10,309 nt of DNA from CAZEAN01 sp964510225. GTDB taxonomy: Bacteria > Planctomycetota > Planctomycetia > Isosphaerales > Isosphaeraceae. Both the position numbers and the translations under genes were made by a program. Below the pieces are notes generated by a model that did no database searches, was not told the origin of the DNA, and saw only the letters and a list, made by a program, of their open reading frames with translations. The stretch spans positions 1 through 10,309 of the forward strand of contig CAZEAN010000171.1 in assembly GCA_964510225.1 (NCBI GenBank). The letters are read 5' to 3'. Within the stretch, counting starts at the first letter, position 1. Every line of letters begins with the position of its first letter. Below are positions 1 to 6,518 of the stretch, one piece after another.

Positions 1-98
1 AGAATGTCAGATCCACCGGATTGCAAGATTAACTGAATTCGGCTGAAGGCTTACCGATATCTATTTTATCGACAAGCCAATGAAACCAGGACAGTATC

Positions 99-114
99 CG
101 AAGCCGAGGCTTCG
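99..114 (-). terminator. Hairpin directly after the LTxxQ-protein gene
   Basis: CGAAGCC and GGCTTCG form a 6-7 bp stem with a tiny loop, starting one base beyond the TAA stop of the minus-strand gene that ends at 115. The position and GC-rich stem suit transcript termination or 3' end protection. No clear T-run follows on the minus strand, so classic Rho-independent termination is not proven. The remaining bases 1-98 show no gene or RNA I can recognise. Confidence 0.5.
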
Positions 115-909
115 TTAGCCTTGGGGAGGTTGGTTTCCGCCCGGTCGACGTTGTTGACCGCCAGGACGTCGCCCGCCAGGGAGTCCTTGACCACGACGAG
201 CACCAGGCCCTGGTTGGAACGGCTCACCAATCAACTCACGCCAGGCGGCTCGTTGGTCATCGTTGAGCAAGCTGAGGGCCTTCTGCATGCTTTCGCGACG
301 GAACTGGTTCAGTTGTTGAAACGCTTGGCGGCCACCTTCCCGTCCTTGTTGCATCAGGGAGGCGATTTCAGTTCGGTAGGAAGCAATGATCTCATCGATC
401 TCAGCGATCTGGTCTTCCGTGAGGCTAAGCGCCTTGCGCGCCTTTTCTTCGGCAAATGCGAGGACGCCAGCACGCTGGAGCTGGATCTGGGTGAGTCGCT
501 CGAACTGCTCTGATTCGAGGACACCCTCGATCTTCTTACTCGCTTCGGACTCCATTTCCCGCGCTATGGCCATGAACCGTTCCCGTCGATCTTGAGGAGC
601 AAGATTCTGCAGCTCTTCGCGGAATTCGGCGGCTTGAGATCGTCGTGCGTCACGGAGTTCTTCAGCAAGTTCTTGAATCTTTTCGATCTGCGCTTCGGTT
701 AACTTCAAAGCTTCCTTGACCTGTTGATTGTCCAAGAGTTGCATCAGGCCGCCCTGTTGCAGCTGTAGTACGATACCTCGTTGGCCGGCACGACCAGGTG
801 CTTGAGCCCCGAAGCGTTGCTGACGTTGTTGCTGTTGGGCAAAGGCCGGGCTTGCAGCCAGAGTGGCGAGCGCCAAAATTAGGCCGATCTTGCTGAGTGT
901 CTGAATCAT
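115..909 (-). CDS. Secreted Gln-rich LTxxQ (Spy/CpxP-like) protein
   Basis: 264-residue exported protein. The ATG at 909 is chosen because it opens a clear signal peptide (residues 1-24, ending SPAFA before a QQQQ run) and has GAGG nine bases upstream; the open frame extends 26 codons further up to another ATG, but that would bury the signal peptide. The mature protein is almost wholly helical and charged, with two similar modules carrying LTEAQ (about 70-74) and LTEDQ (about 163-167), each followed by a long amphipathic helix. LTxxQ repeats are typical of Spy/CpxP-type periplasmic chaperone or stress-sensor proteins. The last ~30 residues are Gly/Pro/Arg/Gln low complexity. It stands alone between hairpins, so it is probably monocistronic. 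The family link is by motif only; a true chaperone role is inference. Confidence 0.85.
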   Translation of the reverse strand: MIQTLSKIGLILALATLAASPAFAQQQQRQQRFGAQAPGRAGQRGIVLQLQQGGLMQLLDNQQVKEALKLTEAQIEKIQELAEELRDARRSQAAEFREELQNLAPQDRRERFMAIAREMESEASKKIEGVLESEQFERLTQIQLQRAGVLAFAEEKARKALSLTEDQIAEIDEIIASYRTEIASLMQQGREGGRQAFQQLNQFRRESMQKALSLLNDDQRAAWRELIGEPFQPGPGARRGQGLPGGRRPGGQQRRPGGNQPPQG

Positions 910-997
910 TCGTTGATACCTCGATACGTTGGGTGGCGACTCGATACCTCCACTACCGTTCGATCCCAGGACAACTGAGAAAAACATCGAACAGAGT

Positions 998-1027
998 AGT
1001 TTAGAGCCACTGTGTTGTGTCGTTCAA
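998..1027 (-). promoter_or_regulatory. Possible sigma70-type promoter of the LTxxQ gene
   Basis: On the minus strand TTGAAC (1022-1027) and TAAACT (998-1003) are 18 bases apart, each matching 4 of 6 consensus positions. The predicted start point near 991 would give a leader of about 80 bases before the ATG at 909. Modest match; inference only. Confidence 0.3.
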
Positions 1028-1033
1028 AACATC

Positions 1034-1073
1034 AAACACCGAAAAACGATCTCAGTAGCGTTTCGGGGTGTTT
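1034..1073 (-). terminator. Imperfect hairpin downstream of the MBL gene
   Basis: AAACACC (1034-1040) pairs with GGTGTTT (1067-1073), and the stem continues with a bulge through GAAAAACG against CGTTTCGG, leaving a loop of about 10 bases. It lies 24 bases past the stop of the metallo-hydrolase gene and upstream of the next gene's promoter region, where a terminator would be expected. The tail on the minus strand is T-rich but broken. Confidence 0.5.
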
Positions 1074-1096
1074 GGTCGTCCGACAAGCGAAGCGAG

Positions 1097-1879
1097 TCAG
1101 AGCGGCATTCGTCCTTGGGCCAGCTCTTCTTCCCACTGATCGAGCAGCGGCCAGTCGACCGCACAAGTCCCGAAATCGGCAAGATGTGTGTAGGATTCAA
1201 GCCTCGCGAGCGTCTTGTCAATCAGGTCGACATCTTTCGCGAAGATCGGACCATGTGATGGGAGCAGGTAGTCAACATCCGTCGCGCGGATTCGTTGCAG
1301 GCTCTTAATAAAGTCGGGGAGGTTAGAGCCATGATGGGCATCGATCACGCCGACGGAGCCGTCGCGGAAAATGTTATCGCCAGAGAAGAGGAGGTTCTCC
1401 ATCCGGAAGGCGAGCTGTCCCGCCGTGTGACCAGGAGTACTCCAGACTTCGAGTTTGCGATCACCAACTTCGATAAGATCCCCTTCGTCGATTTGTAGAT
1501 CGATCTTGCAGGGAGGCATCTCGATCCGAATCTCTTGGGCGTCGATCCGAGCATATGTCAGAATTTCATCCCCAGATTCGAGTGGCCCGACCGATTTCGG
1601 ATGGGCCGCAATGGGACATTTCAAGACCTCGCGTGCTCTTGCCAAGCCTTGCGTATGGTCGGCATCCGCATGTGTGGCAATGACCATCTTGCAAGCGGAG
1701 AGGCGGAACTCCATCTGACGGATGAGTTCTAGAACACTGGTGAGTTCATCGAGAAAGCCGACATCAATCAGGATATACTCATCACCACCGTCCACCAAAT
1801 AAATGTTTACACCCAATCGCTTCCGAGCTTGGACGTTCATTTCAATCACGCCCGGAAAAACGTAGCGTCGCTCGACCAT
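1097..1879 (-). CDS. Metallo-beta-lactamase-fold hydrolase, HxDxDH variant
   Basis: 260-residue cytoplasmic protein with the whole metallo-beta-lactamase fold signature: metal motif 1 HADADH (H70, D72, D74, H75), motif 2 His in PGHTAG (H151), motif 3 Asp in FSGDNIF (D168), and motif 4 His in PSHGP (H209). The usual HxHxDH is here HxDxDH, a substitution found in some MBL subgroups that alters the first metal site but leaves the second intact. The substrate cannot be read from sequence; thioester, lactone and phosphodiester hydrolases all occur in this fold. The ATG at 1879 is supported by GGAG ten bases upstream and by the usual short lead to the first beta strand. No signal peptide. A promoter-like TATAAT and a downstream hairpin suggest a single-gene transcript. 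Fold very sure, reaction unknown. Confidence 0.9.
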   Translation of the reverse strand: MVERRYVFPGVIEMNVQARKRLGVNIYLVDGGDEYILIDVGFLDELTSVLELIRQMEFRLSACKMVIATHADADHTQGLARAREVLKCPIAAHPKSVGPLESGDEILTYARIDAQEIRIEMPPCKIDLQIDEGDLIEVGDRKLEVWSTPGHTAGQLAFRMENLLFSGDNIFRDGSVGVIDAHHGSNLPDFIKSLQRIRATDVDYLLPSHGPIFAKDVDLIDKTLARLESYTHLADFGTCAVDWPLLDQWEEELAQGRMPL

Positions 1880-1941
1880 GATCGTTCATCTCCGAGACCC
1901 TGGAGGTCCCACTCTGGCGGCAAAGTGGAACATCAGGCTCC

Positions 1942-1947
1942 ATTATA
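1942..1947 (-). promoter_or_regulatory. TATAAT -10 box upstream of the MBL gene
   Basis: A perfect minus-strand TATAAT lies 62 bases upstream of the ATG at 1879, in the short gap between the broken Uma2 gene and the MBL gene. No good -35 hexamer is seen at 16-18 bases spacing, so activation or an extended element may be needed. It supports separate transcription of the MBL gene. Confidence 0.4.
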
Positions 1948-1986
1948 GTCGAACGACGATCGCTTCGTGATGGTTCTCGCCGCGAC

Positions 1987-2781
1987 CTAATCAAGCTCCT
2001 CGGGATTTATCCCGAGTTCACGGAGCCTGGCCGCGAGCCGTTCTGCCTTTCCCTGTTGCTCATCAGCGCGGTTCCGTTCCCGTTCGAGCTGGGCCGCTTG
2101 GTCTTTCGAACGCTAATCTTCTTCCTCGGCGCGCTGATGTTCTCTTTCAGCACGCTGACGTGCTTGCTCAGCACGCTGCTGGGCTTCATGGGTAGCAAGT
2201 CTCGCGGCATCACGCTCTTCGAAGACTTGGGTGATCGGCTCGAATAACCGGCCATTTCGATCACGGAGTTCAAGATCCTTGCCATTCAGCCCGAATGTGA
2301 CCTCGAGCCGAGGGTTGATCCACCCGATCATTGCGGCGAGGGGTTGAAGCTCTGCATCTGTAGACAAGTAACCTTGCAGGGTGCCACGATCGGGATCTTA
2401 GACGTCGTACTCTTCAACGCCGAATCGCTGATAAAAGCGCAGTTTGTCGGTCATCTCTTTGGGGGTGTTGCCTGGCGAGAGGACTTCGAAGACAACTTGA
2501 GGGGCAATTCCACCTTCTTCCCACTGCTTGTAGGAGCGTCGGTGCCCCTTCGGACGGCCAAATGCGACCTTCGCGTCCGGAGCGGCCTGCGTTTTATTGT
2601 CTCCTTCGACGGGGTACCAAAGCAGGTCACCCGTAATGAAGACATCGTTCCGCTCTCGAAAGAGTGCTTCGAGACCGTATTTGATCGTGCCAATCCACTC
2701 ATACTGCAACGTGTTATCCGCCATCGGCTGTCCATCACTCTCCGGGTAGTCGATGACGGTCGCTACGGTTGGATTGCTCAT
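1987..2781 (-). pseudogene. Uma2-family (DUF820) PD-(D/E)XK nuclease-like gene, interrupted
   Basis: The frame starts at ATG 2781 and runs to TAG at 1987-1989 (265 codons), but contains TAA at 2398-2400 (codon 128) and TAG at 2113-2115 (codon 223). Both stops are in the same frame, so these are point changes, not frameshifts. The first 127 residues carry the Uma2 core: PD at 68-69, FEVLSPG at 98-104, and a DK pair at 112-113 before RFYQRFGVEEY. The first stop falls where family members read EYxVxDP, after a Tyr codon turned to Asp. Past it the frame continues as DPDRGTLQGYL and on to a long Glu/Arg/Ala coiled coil, which the second stop interrupts before a normal tail, LAARLRELGINPEELD. Uma2 proteins are abundant in planctomycetes and cyanobacteria; their cellular role is uncertain. 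A truncated 127-residue product could still be made, but loss of function is more likely. Confidence 0.85.
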
Positions 2782-2849
2782 TAATCGAATCTTCGCTTCT
2801 GTTCCTAAACCGTTTATGACTTCATCCCTGAAAGCGCCTTGTGGAGAAT

Positions 2850-2872
2850 CGAGAGGTCGCTTGCTCCTCTCG
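2850..2872 (-). terminator. Hairpin downstream of pcm
   Basis: CGAGAGG (2850-2856) and CCTCTCG (2866-2872) make a perfect 7-bp stem with a 9-base loop in the gap between pcm and the Uma2 gene. It would end the recJ-pcm transcript 76 bases past the pcm stop. No strong T-run follows. The rest of the gap (2782-2948) shows nothing else I can call. Confidence 0.45.
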
Positions 2873-2948
2873 GTTGAGTTCCAGCCCCTTTGCCGATGGA
2901 GGAAACAACTGTCGAGCTAATCGGAGTTTCACAATACGTTCAACAATC

Positions 2949-3647
2949 CTACGAACTCGATGATTTCGGCCCCGACTGTCGAGTGTTGGTCCAGCCTCGG
3001 CGTCCGATCAGAGGAACGAAGCGACACCCGACCGTCCGTCGGAGTTCGGGTTGGCCTTGGCGACGATCAATGATCGAGAGGGTCTGCTCCGAGCTGGAGC
3101 CGATCGGGAGAACGATTCGCCCTCCTTCGGCAAGTTGATCAAAAAGAGGCTCAGGAAGCTCGGGAGCAGCCGCAGTCACGAGGATCCGATCGAACGGGGC
3201 CCCGGCAGGATGACCGAGTGTTCCGTCGCCGACAAAGAACGCGACATTGGATAGGCCAAGGAGTTGTTGGATCCGGGATCGGGCCAATGCGGCGAGAGGT
3301 CGGTGACGTTCGATGGTGTCGACATGATGGGCCAATCGAGCGAGGATCGCCGTCTGATAACCGCTCCCAGTACCGATTTCGAGGACTTTTTCGGAACCGC
3401 ACAAGGCCAATTCTTGCGTCATCAACGCGACCATGTACGGCTGGCTGATGGTCTGCTCATGACCGATCGGTAACGCCGCATCATCCCAGGCACGCTTCTG
3501 TAGTTTCTCTGGGACAAACAAGTCACGGGGCGTCGCTGCGATTGCATCAAGGACCCGACGGTCCGCAATCCCACGGTTGGCGAGTAACCCTGCGAGACGT
3601 TCGCCAGATGTCGAGGTAGGAGGGGGATCGTTAGGCGGAGTAGGCAT
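2949..3647 (-). CDS. pcm: Protein-L-isoaspartate O-methyltransferase
   Basis: 232-residue SAM-dependent enzyme that methylates isoaspartyl and D-aspartyl residues in damaged proteins, starting their repair in the cytoplasm. Seen in order: helical N-part with RGIADRRVLDAI and PRDLFVP, substrate-side motif IGHEQTISQPYMVALM (about 61-76), SAM motif I VLEIGTGSGYQ (88-98), acidic VGDGT (139-143), FDRILVTAAAPELPEPL (152-168), GGRIVLPIG (175-183) and the usual C-terminal FVPLIGRRGW. Length fits the family. The ATG at 3647 is chosen over upstream in-frame starts because GGAGGT sits seven bases before it; residues 1-15 are a Pro/Thr-rich lead. The gene overlaps the end of recJ by 17 bp, so its ribosome site is within recJ and translation is probably coupled. 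Confidence 0.94.
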   Translation of the reverse strand: MPTPPNDPPPTSTSGERLAGLLANRGIADRRVLDAIAATPRDLFVPEKLQKRAWDDAALPIGHEQTISQPYMVALMTQELALCGSEKVLEIGTGSGYQTAILARLAHHVDTIERHRPLAALARSRIQQLLGLSNVAFFVGDGTLGHPAGAPFDRILVTAAAPELPEPLFDQLAEGGRIVLPIGSSSEQTLSIIDRRQGQPELRRTVGCRFVPLIGRRGWTNTRQSGPKSSSS

Positions 3648-5409
3648 GCCGGTGACCTCCGGCGTCGTGGTCGAGGTCCTTGATTTCGAGCTGAACTTCG
3701 CGACGTCCATTCCACTCATTTACCGACGGTCGAAATGCGACGGCACACTCGGTCCCTGGCGCGAGGTTGCCGAAGCGTTCCGCCATGTTCCAGCCGACTG
3801 CGGACTGAGTAGTCCCTCCTTGCGCGAACCGAATCCGGACGTGATTCTTCTCCTTGCCGATCACCTTCGGCTGGCCGATCACCCGGACACCTTCTGCCGA
3901 GAGGATCGGTTGTGGGTTTCCGATTCCGTACGGCTCGAGTGCTTCGATCCACTCCACCACCGGAAGAGTCAACTGACCGAGCTGGACCTCGGCGTCGATC
4001 ATCAACCGGCGTTCCTTCTGATCCTCAGTTAGGGTGTTCCGACAATGCGCGTCGAACCGATCGGCGAATCGAGGAAACTCGGAGGGGGGCATCCGGAGAC
4101 CGGCCGCTGCCTTGTGTCCACCGAACTTCGAGAGTCCTTCTGAGCAGGCTTGGATCGCCTCAAATAGATTGAAGTCCGCAATACTCCGTCCCGACCCTTG
4201 GCACGACTCCTCTTGAAGCGCCACCACAATACTCGGCCGATGGAAAGTCTCGGCAAGTCGGCTTGCAACGATTCCGATGACCCCAGGGTGCCAGTCTGGC
4301 TGCCCGACGACGATGGCCCCCAGATTGTCCAGTCTTCCCGAGGCCTCTACATGTTCTCGGGCTTCGGCGACGATCGTCCGTTCAATCTCCTGCCGTCGTC
4401 GGTTGAAGGCATCGAGCTGTTCGGCAATGTTCTCAGCCCGAGCAGCATCGGTCGTGGTCAGCATCTCCACCGCAAGCATGGCCCGTTCTAAGCGCCCCGC
4501 GGCGTTGATTCGGGGCGCCAGCCCAAAACTGACCGCCCCCGTGCTAAGTCGTCGCTTGCCGAGGCAGTCGGAGACGCGGAGTAATGCCGCAAGCCCTACG
4601 GAAGGGCTCTCTTGGATGACATCCATGCCATAACGAACAAAAACACGGTTCTCCCCTTCGAGCGGGACCATGTCGGCGATCGTTGCCATCGCGACGAGTC
4701 CAAACGCTTCAACCAGGAAATCGCGGAGCCTCGGAGAGGCCCGCTGCCCGTCATTGATTGTCTTGCAGAATTGCCAGGCAAGTTTGAACGCGACCCCGCA
4801 GCCACAGAGTTCACCAAAGGGGTAACCACTATCTGGAAGTCTAGGATGGACCAGAACATCAGCCTCGGGAAGGTCAGATCCGATGGTGTGGTGATCCGTG
4901 ATAATTAATTCGAGGCCGATCTCTCGAGCACGCTTCGCTTCATGCGTTGAAGTAATCCCACAATCGACGGTAACCACGAGGGCATCCGTCCCGTAGTTCT
5001 TTGCGATCTCAGCCAACGCATCGGCGTTAAGTCCGTATCCTTCTTCGACTCGGTGGGGAATATAGCAGTGCGCTCCGTTCGCACCGGCGAGGCGGAGACA
5101 GGACCAAAGGATGCTCGTTCCACAGACGCCATCGACATCGTAATCACCATAAATGATGATCGGCCGTGATTGTTGAACTGCGCGCGCTAACCGATCGGCC
5201 GCTTCAGTGACGCCAGGAAGCAGCTCGGGATCGTGGAGGTTCGTCCGCTTCGGTTCGAGGAACGTTCGCACTAAACGAGGGTCGTTGATCCCTCGGGACT
5301 GCATGATCTGGGCAACGATCGAGGGAATCCGCGCAGACTCCGCGAGATCACGGACTTGCGCCGAGTCGAACGGCCGGAGTGACCAGCGATGCGTCATCGT
5401 GCTCGGCAT
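3631..5409 (-). CDS. recJ: Single-stranded-DNA-specific exonuclease RecJ
   Basis: About 592 residues, normal for RecJ, a Mn/Mg-dependent 5'-3' single-strand exonuclease acting in recombination, mismatch and base excision repair. All DHH-family motifs are present: YGDYDVDG (87-94), VDCG (148-151), TDHH (171-174), a conserved HP (188-189), CGVAFK, TIADMVPL (about 243-250), APRINAAGR (298-306), HPGVIGIVASR (374-384), and the DHHA1 signature GSGRSI (405-410) with KFGGHKAAAG (428-437). An OB-like C-terminal domain follows. The start is uncertain: ATG 5409 has AAGG nine bases upstream and is preferred; ATG 5397 begins MTHRW, where family homology normally starts, and ATG 5433 would leave only 9 bases after the lipoprotein gene. 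It is the fourth or fifth gene of a packed minus-strand cluster and runs into pcm. Confidence 0.96.
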   Translation of the reverse strand: MPSTMTHRWSLRPFDSAQVRDLAESARIPSIVAQIMQSRGINDPRLVRTFLEPKRTNLHDPELLPGVTEAADRLARAVQQSRPIIIYGDYDVDGVCGTSILWSCLRLAGANGAHCYIPHRVEEGYGLNADALAEIAKNYGTDALVVTVDCGITSTHEAKRAREIGLELIITDHHTIGSDLPEADVLVHPRLPDSGYPFGELCGCGVAFKLAWQFCKTINDGQRASPRLRDFLVEAFGLVAMATIADMVPLEGENRVFVRYGMDVIQESPSVGLAALLRVSDCLGKRRLSTGAVSFGLAPRINAAGRLERAMLAVEMLTTTDAARAENIAEQLDAFNRRRQEIERTIVAEAREHVEASGRLDNLGAIVVGQPDWHPGVIGIVASRLAETFHRPSIVVALQEESCQGSGRSIADFNLFEAIQACSEGLSKFGGHKAAAGLRMPPSEFPRFADRFDAHCRNTLTEDQKERRLMIDAEVQLGQLTLPVVEWIEALEPYGIGNPQPILSAEGVRVIGQPKVIGKEKNHVRIRFAQGGTTQSAVGWNMAERFGNLAPGTECAVAFRPSVNEWNGRREVQLEIKDLDHDAGGHRHAYSA

Positions 5410-5442
5410 AAGAAGGTGCCTTCGCTCCAGCATCAAGCGTGG

Positions 5443-5877
5443 TTAACGTTGTGCGTTGATCAAGAACTGTTCTGCTTGGAGATCGATGGTCATCACCGTG
5501 GGGCTTAATTGGGCCACCTCACGTCGAATTAAATAGGATTGACCAAAGTTCCGGACCAGTTGTGTGGGGAGTCCTGCGCCGACAAATCGGAGGCCGACTG
5601 TTCCGACCGCCACACCATCCGTCGCGAACCGACCGTCAGGCCCGATCCGAGCCCAACGGAGCCGCCCCACTGTTCCATCAACTGGTCGGAACTCTACAAA
5701 GCCGCGCGTTAATGGTGTGCTACCAATCCTTACCTGGCCTCGGACCGGTGCAGTCGGCATCTTGGTCGAGCCCAACTCTTCACCACAGCCTCCGAGCAAC
5801 AGGAGGAGGAGCATCGCGATCAGTAGTCGTCTACGTATTCTGACGCAATTCATCTTCGGATTCAATAATCGCTTCAT
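5443..5877 (-). CDS. Small lipoprotein with carboxypeptidase-regulatory-like beta domain
   Basis: 144-residue predicted lipoprotein. The N-end has an Arg-rich segment (RIRRR), a hydrophobic stretch with six successive Leu, and a lipobox LLGGC with the acylated Cys at about 31. After a short linker comes a compact beta domain (about 45-100): PVRGQVRIGSTPLTRGFVEF, then GPDGRF, then VAVGTVGLRF. This is the G-x-V-x-x-x-G-x-P-L ... DGxF pattern of the carboxypeptidase-regulatory/transthyretin-like fold common in planctomycete lipoproteins. Function is unknown; an envelope-anchored binding or scaffolding role is only inference. ATG 5877 is used; ATG 5853 (MNCVRIRRR) gives an equally good signal peptide, and neither has a strong Shine-Dalgarno. 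It lies 23 bases after the GXGXG gene and shortly before recJ, so co-transcription is likely. Confidence 0.8.
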   Translation of the reverse strand: MKRLLNPKMNCVRIRRRLLIAMLLLLLLGGCGEELGSTKMPTAPVRGQVRIGSTPLTRGFVEFRPVDGTVGRLRWARIGPDGRFATDGVAVGTVGLRFVGAGLPTQLVRNFGQSYLIRREVAQLSPTVMTIDLQAEQFLINAQR

Positions 5878-5900
5878 CTTCAACCCAGGTCACTCCCCGA

Positions 5901-6518
5901 TCAACCGAATTGATCCGGTAGACCAGCCAATACAGCTTGAACTAAGTCGAAATCAGGATCCCCTTTGCCCGTTACAGGATCGCTAAACGCTCCCAGCGCA
6001 ACAAACCGACCACCTGATCGAGGCCGGCCACGTGACGATTCAAGGAGATGCTGAGGAGCGACGATCAAGCCGTTACGCTGTCGGTCACCCAACAATCGGC
6101 CCGCATCACGAAGGAGGAGGAGCAAACCGCCACGCTGACCGAGTCCCGCACGATTACCAGCGGCCTTGTTGATGACAATCACGCCGCCCACTTGATCGAT
6201 TCCGACCGCATCTCCAGCATTCTCGCCAATAAGAAGTCGCCCCTCCCTAAGCCTCGCTCCAGCACCATCGCCGGCTGAGCCGTTGACCAAGAGCGTGAGC
6301 CCGGGCGCTTCAAGACCGCTGGCGAGTTCTGGCCCAGGGTTGCCGAGGATCTCAATCGTCGCGGTCCAATTGCCTTGGAGGCCAGCGACCAACAGTCGCT
6401 GACCCTCAACACCACTCAACGTAATTGACTGATGTCCAGCATTAAGAGCCCGGAGGAGTTCCCGATTAATCCGTCGGTAGTCGCGGATCAGCGGGATGGG
6501 AATCTCCATCGTGACCAT
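5901..6518 (-). CDS. Stand-alone GXGXG-motif beta-helix protein (GltB C-terminal/FwdC-like)
   Basis: 205-residue protein with no signal peptide. After an N-terminal IRDYRRINRELLRAL helix come regular turns of a right-handed beta helix marked by repeated G-x-x-G steps: PGPELASGLEAPG, GSAGDGAGARLREG, ENAGDAVGIDQVGG, KAAGNRAGLGQRGG and DAGRLLGDRQRNG. This arrangement resembles the GXGXG domain at the C-terminus of glutamate synthase large subunit, formylmethanofuran dehydrogenase subunit C (FwdC/FhcC) and their free-standing archaeal relatives. In this fold the domain is structural; no catalytic residues are recognisable, and no GltB or Fhc partner gene is nearby. Its ATG shares a base with the TAA of the upstream gene (TAATG), with no Shine-Dalgarno, so translation probably depends on coupling. 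The last ~30 residues do not look like the family and may be degenerate. Confidence 0.75.
   Translation of the reverse strand: MVTMEIPIPLIRDYRRINRELLRALNAGHQSITLSGVEGQRLLVAGLQGNWTATIEILGNPGPELASGLEAPGLTLLVNGSAGDGAGARLREGRLLIGENAGDAVGIDQVGGVIVINKAAGNRAGLGQRGGLLLLLRDAGRLLGDRQRNGLIVAPQHLLESSRGRPRSGGRFVALGAFSDPVTGKGDPDFDLVQAVLAGLPDQFG

Noticed and set aside
1909..1928. CCACT / AGTGG hairpin upstream of the MBL gene as a riboswitch or operator
   Set aside because: A 5-bp stem with a 10-base loop and no conserved element is too weak to call.
2007..2285. 92-codon minus-strand frame overlapping the Uma2 gene
   Set aside because: It is out of frame with the Uma2 coding sequence and rich in Ser/Arg/Lys, as expected of a shadow of the coiled-coil codons; the Uma2 frame continues correctly through the same bases.
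2113..2367. Uma2 distal segment as an independent gene starting at TTG 2367
   Set aside because: It is the same frame as the proximal part, lacks a ribosome site, and its content matches the middle of a full-length Uma2 protein; better treated as one interrupted gene.
3577..4032. 151-codon plus-strand frame across the recJ/pcm overlap
   Set aside because: Antisense to two well-identified genes with complete motif sets; no supporting features.
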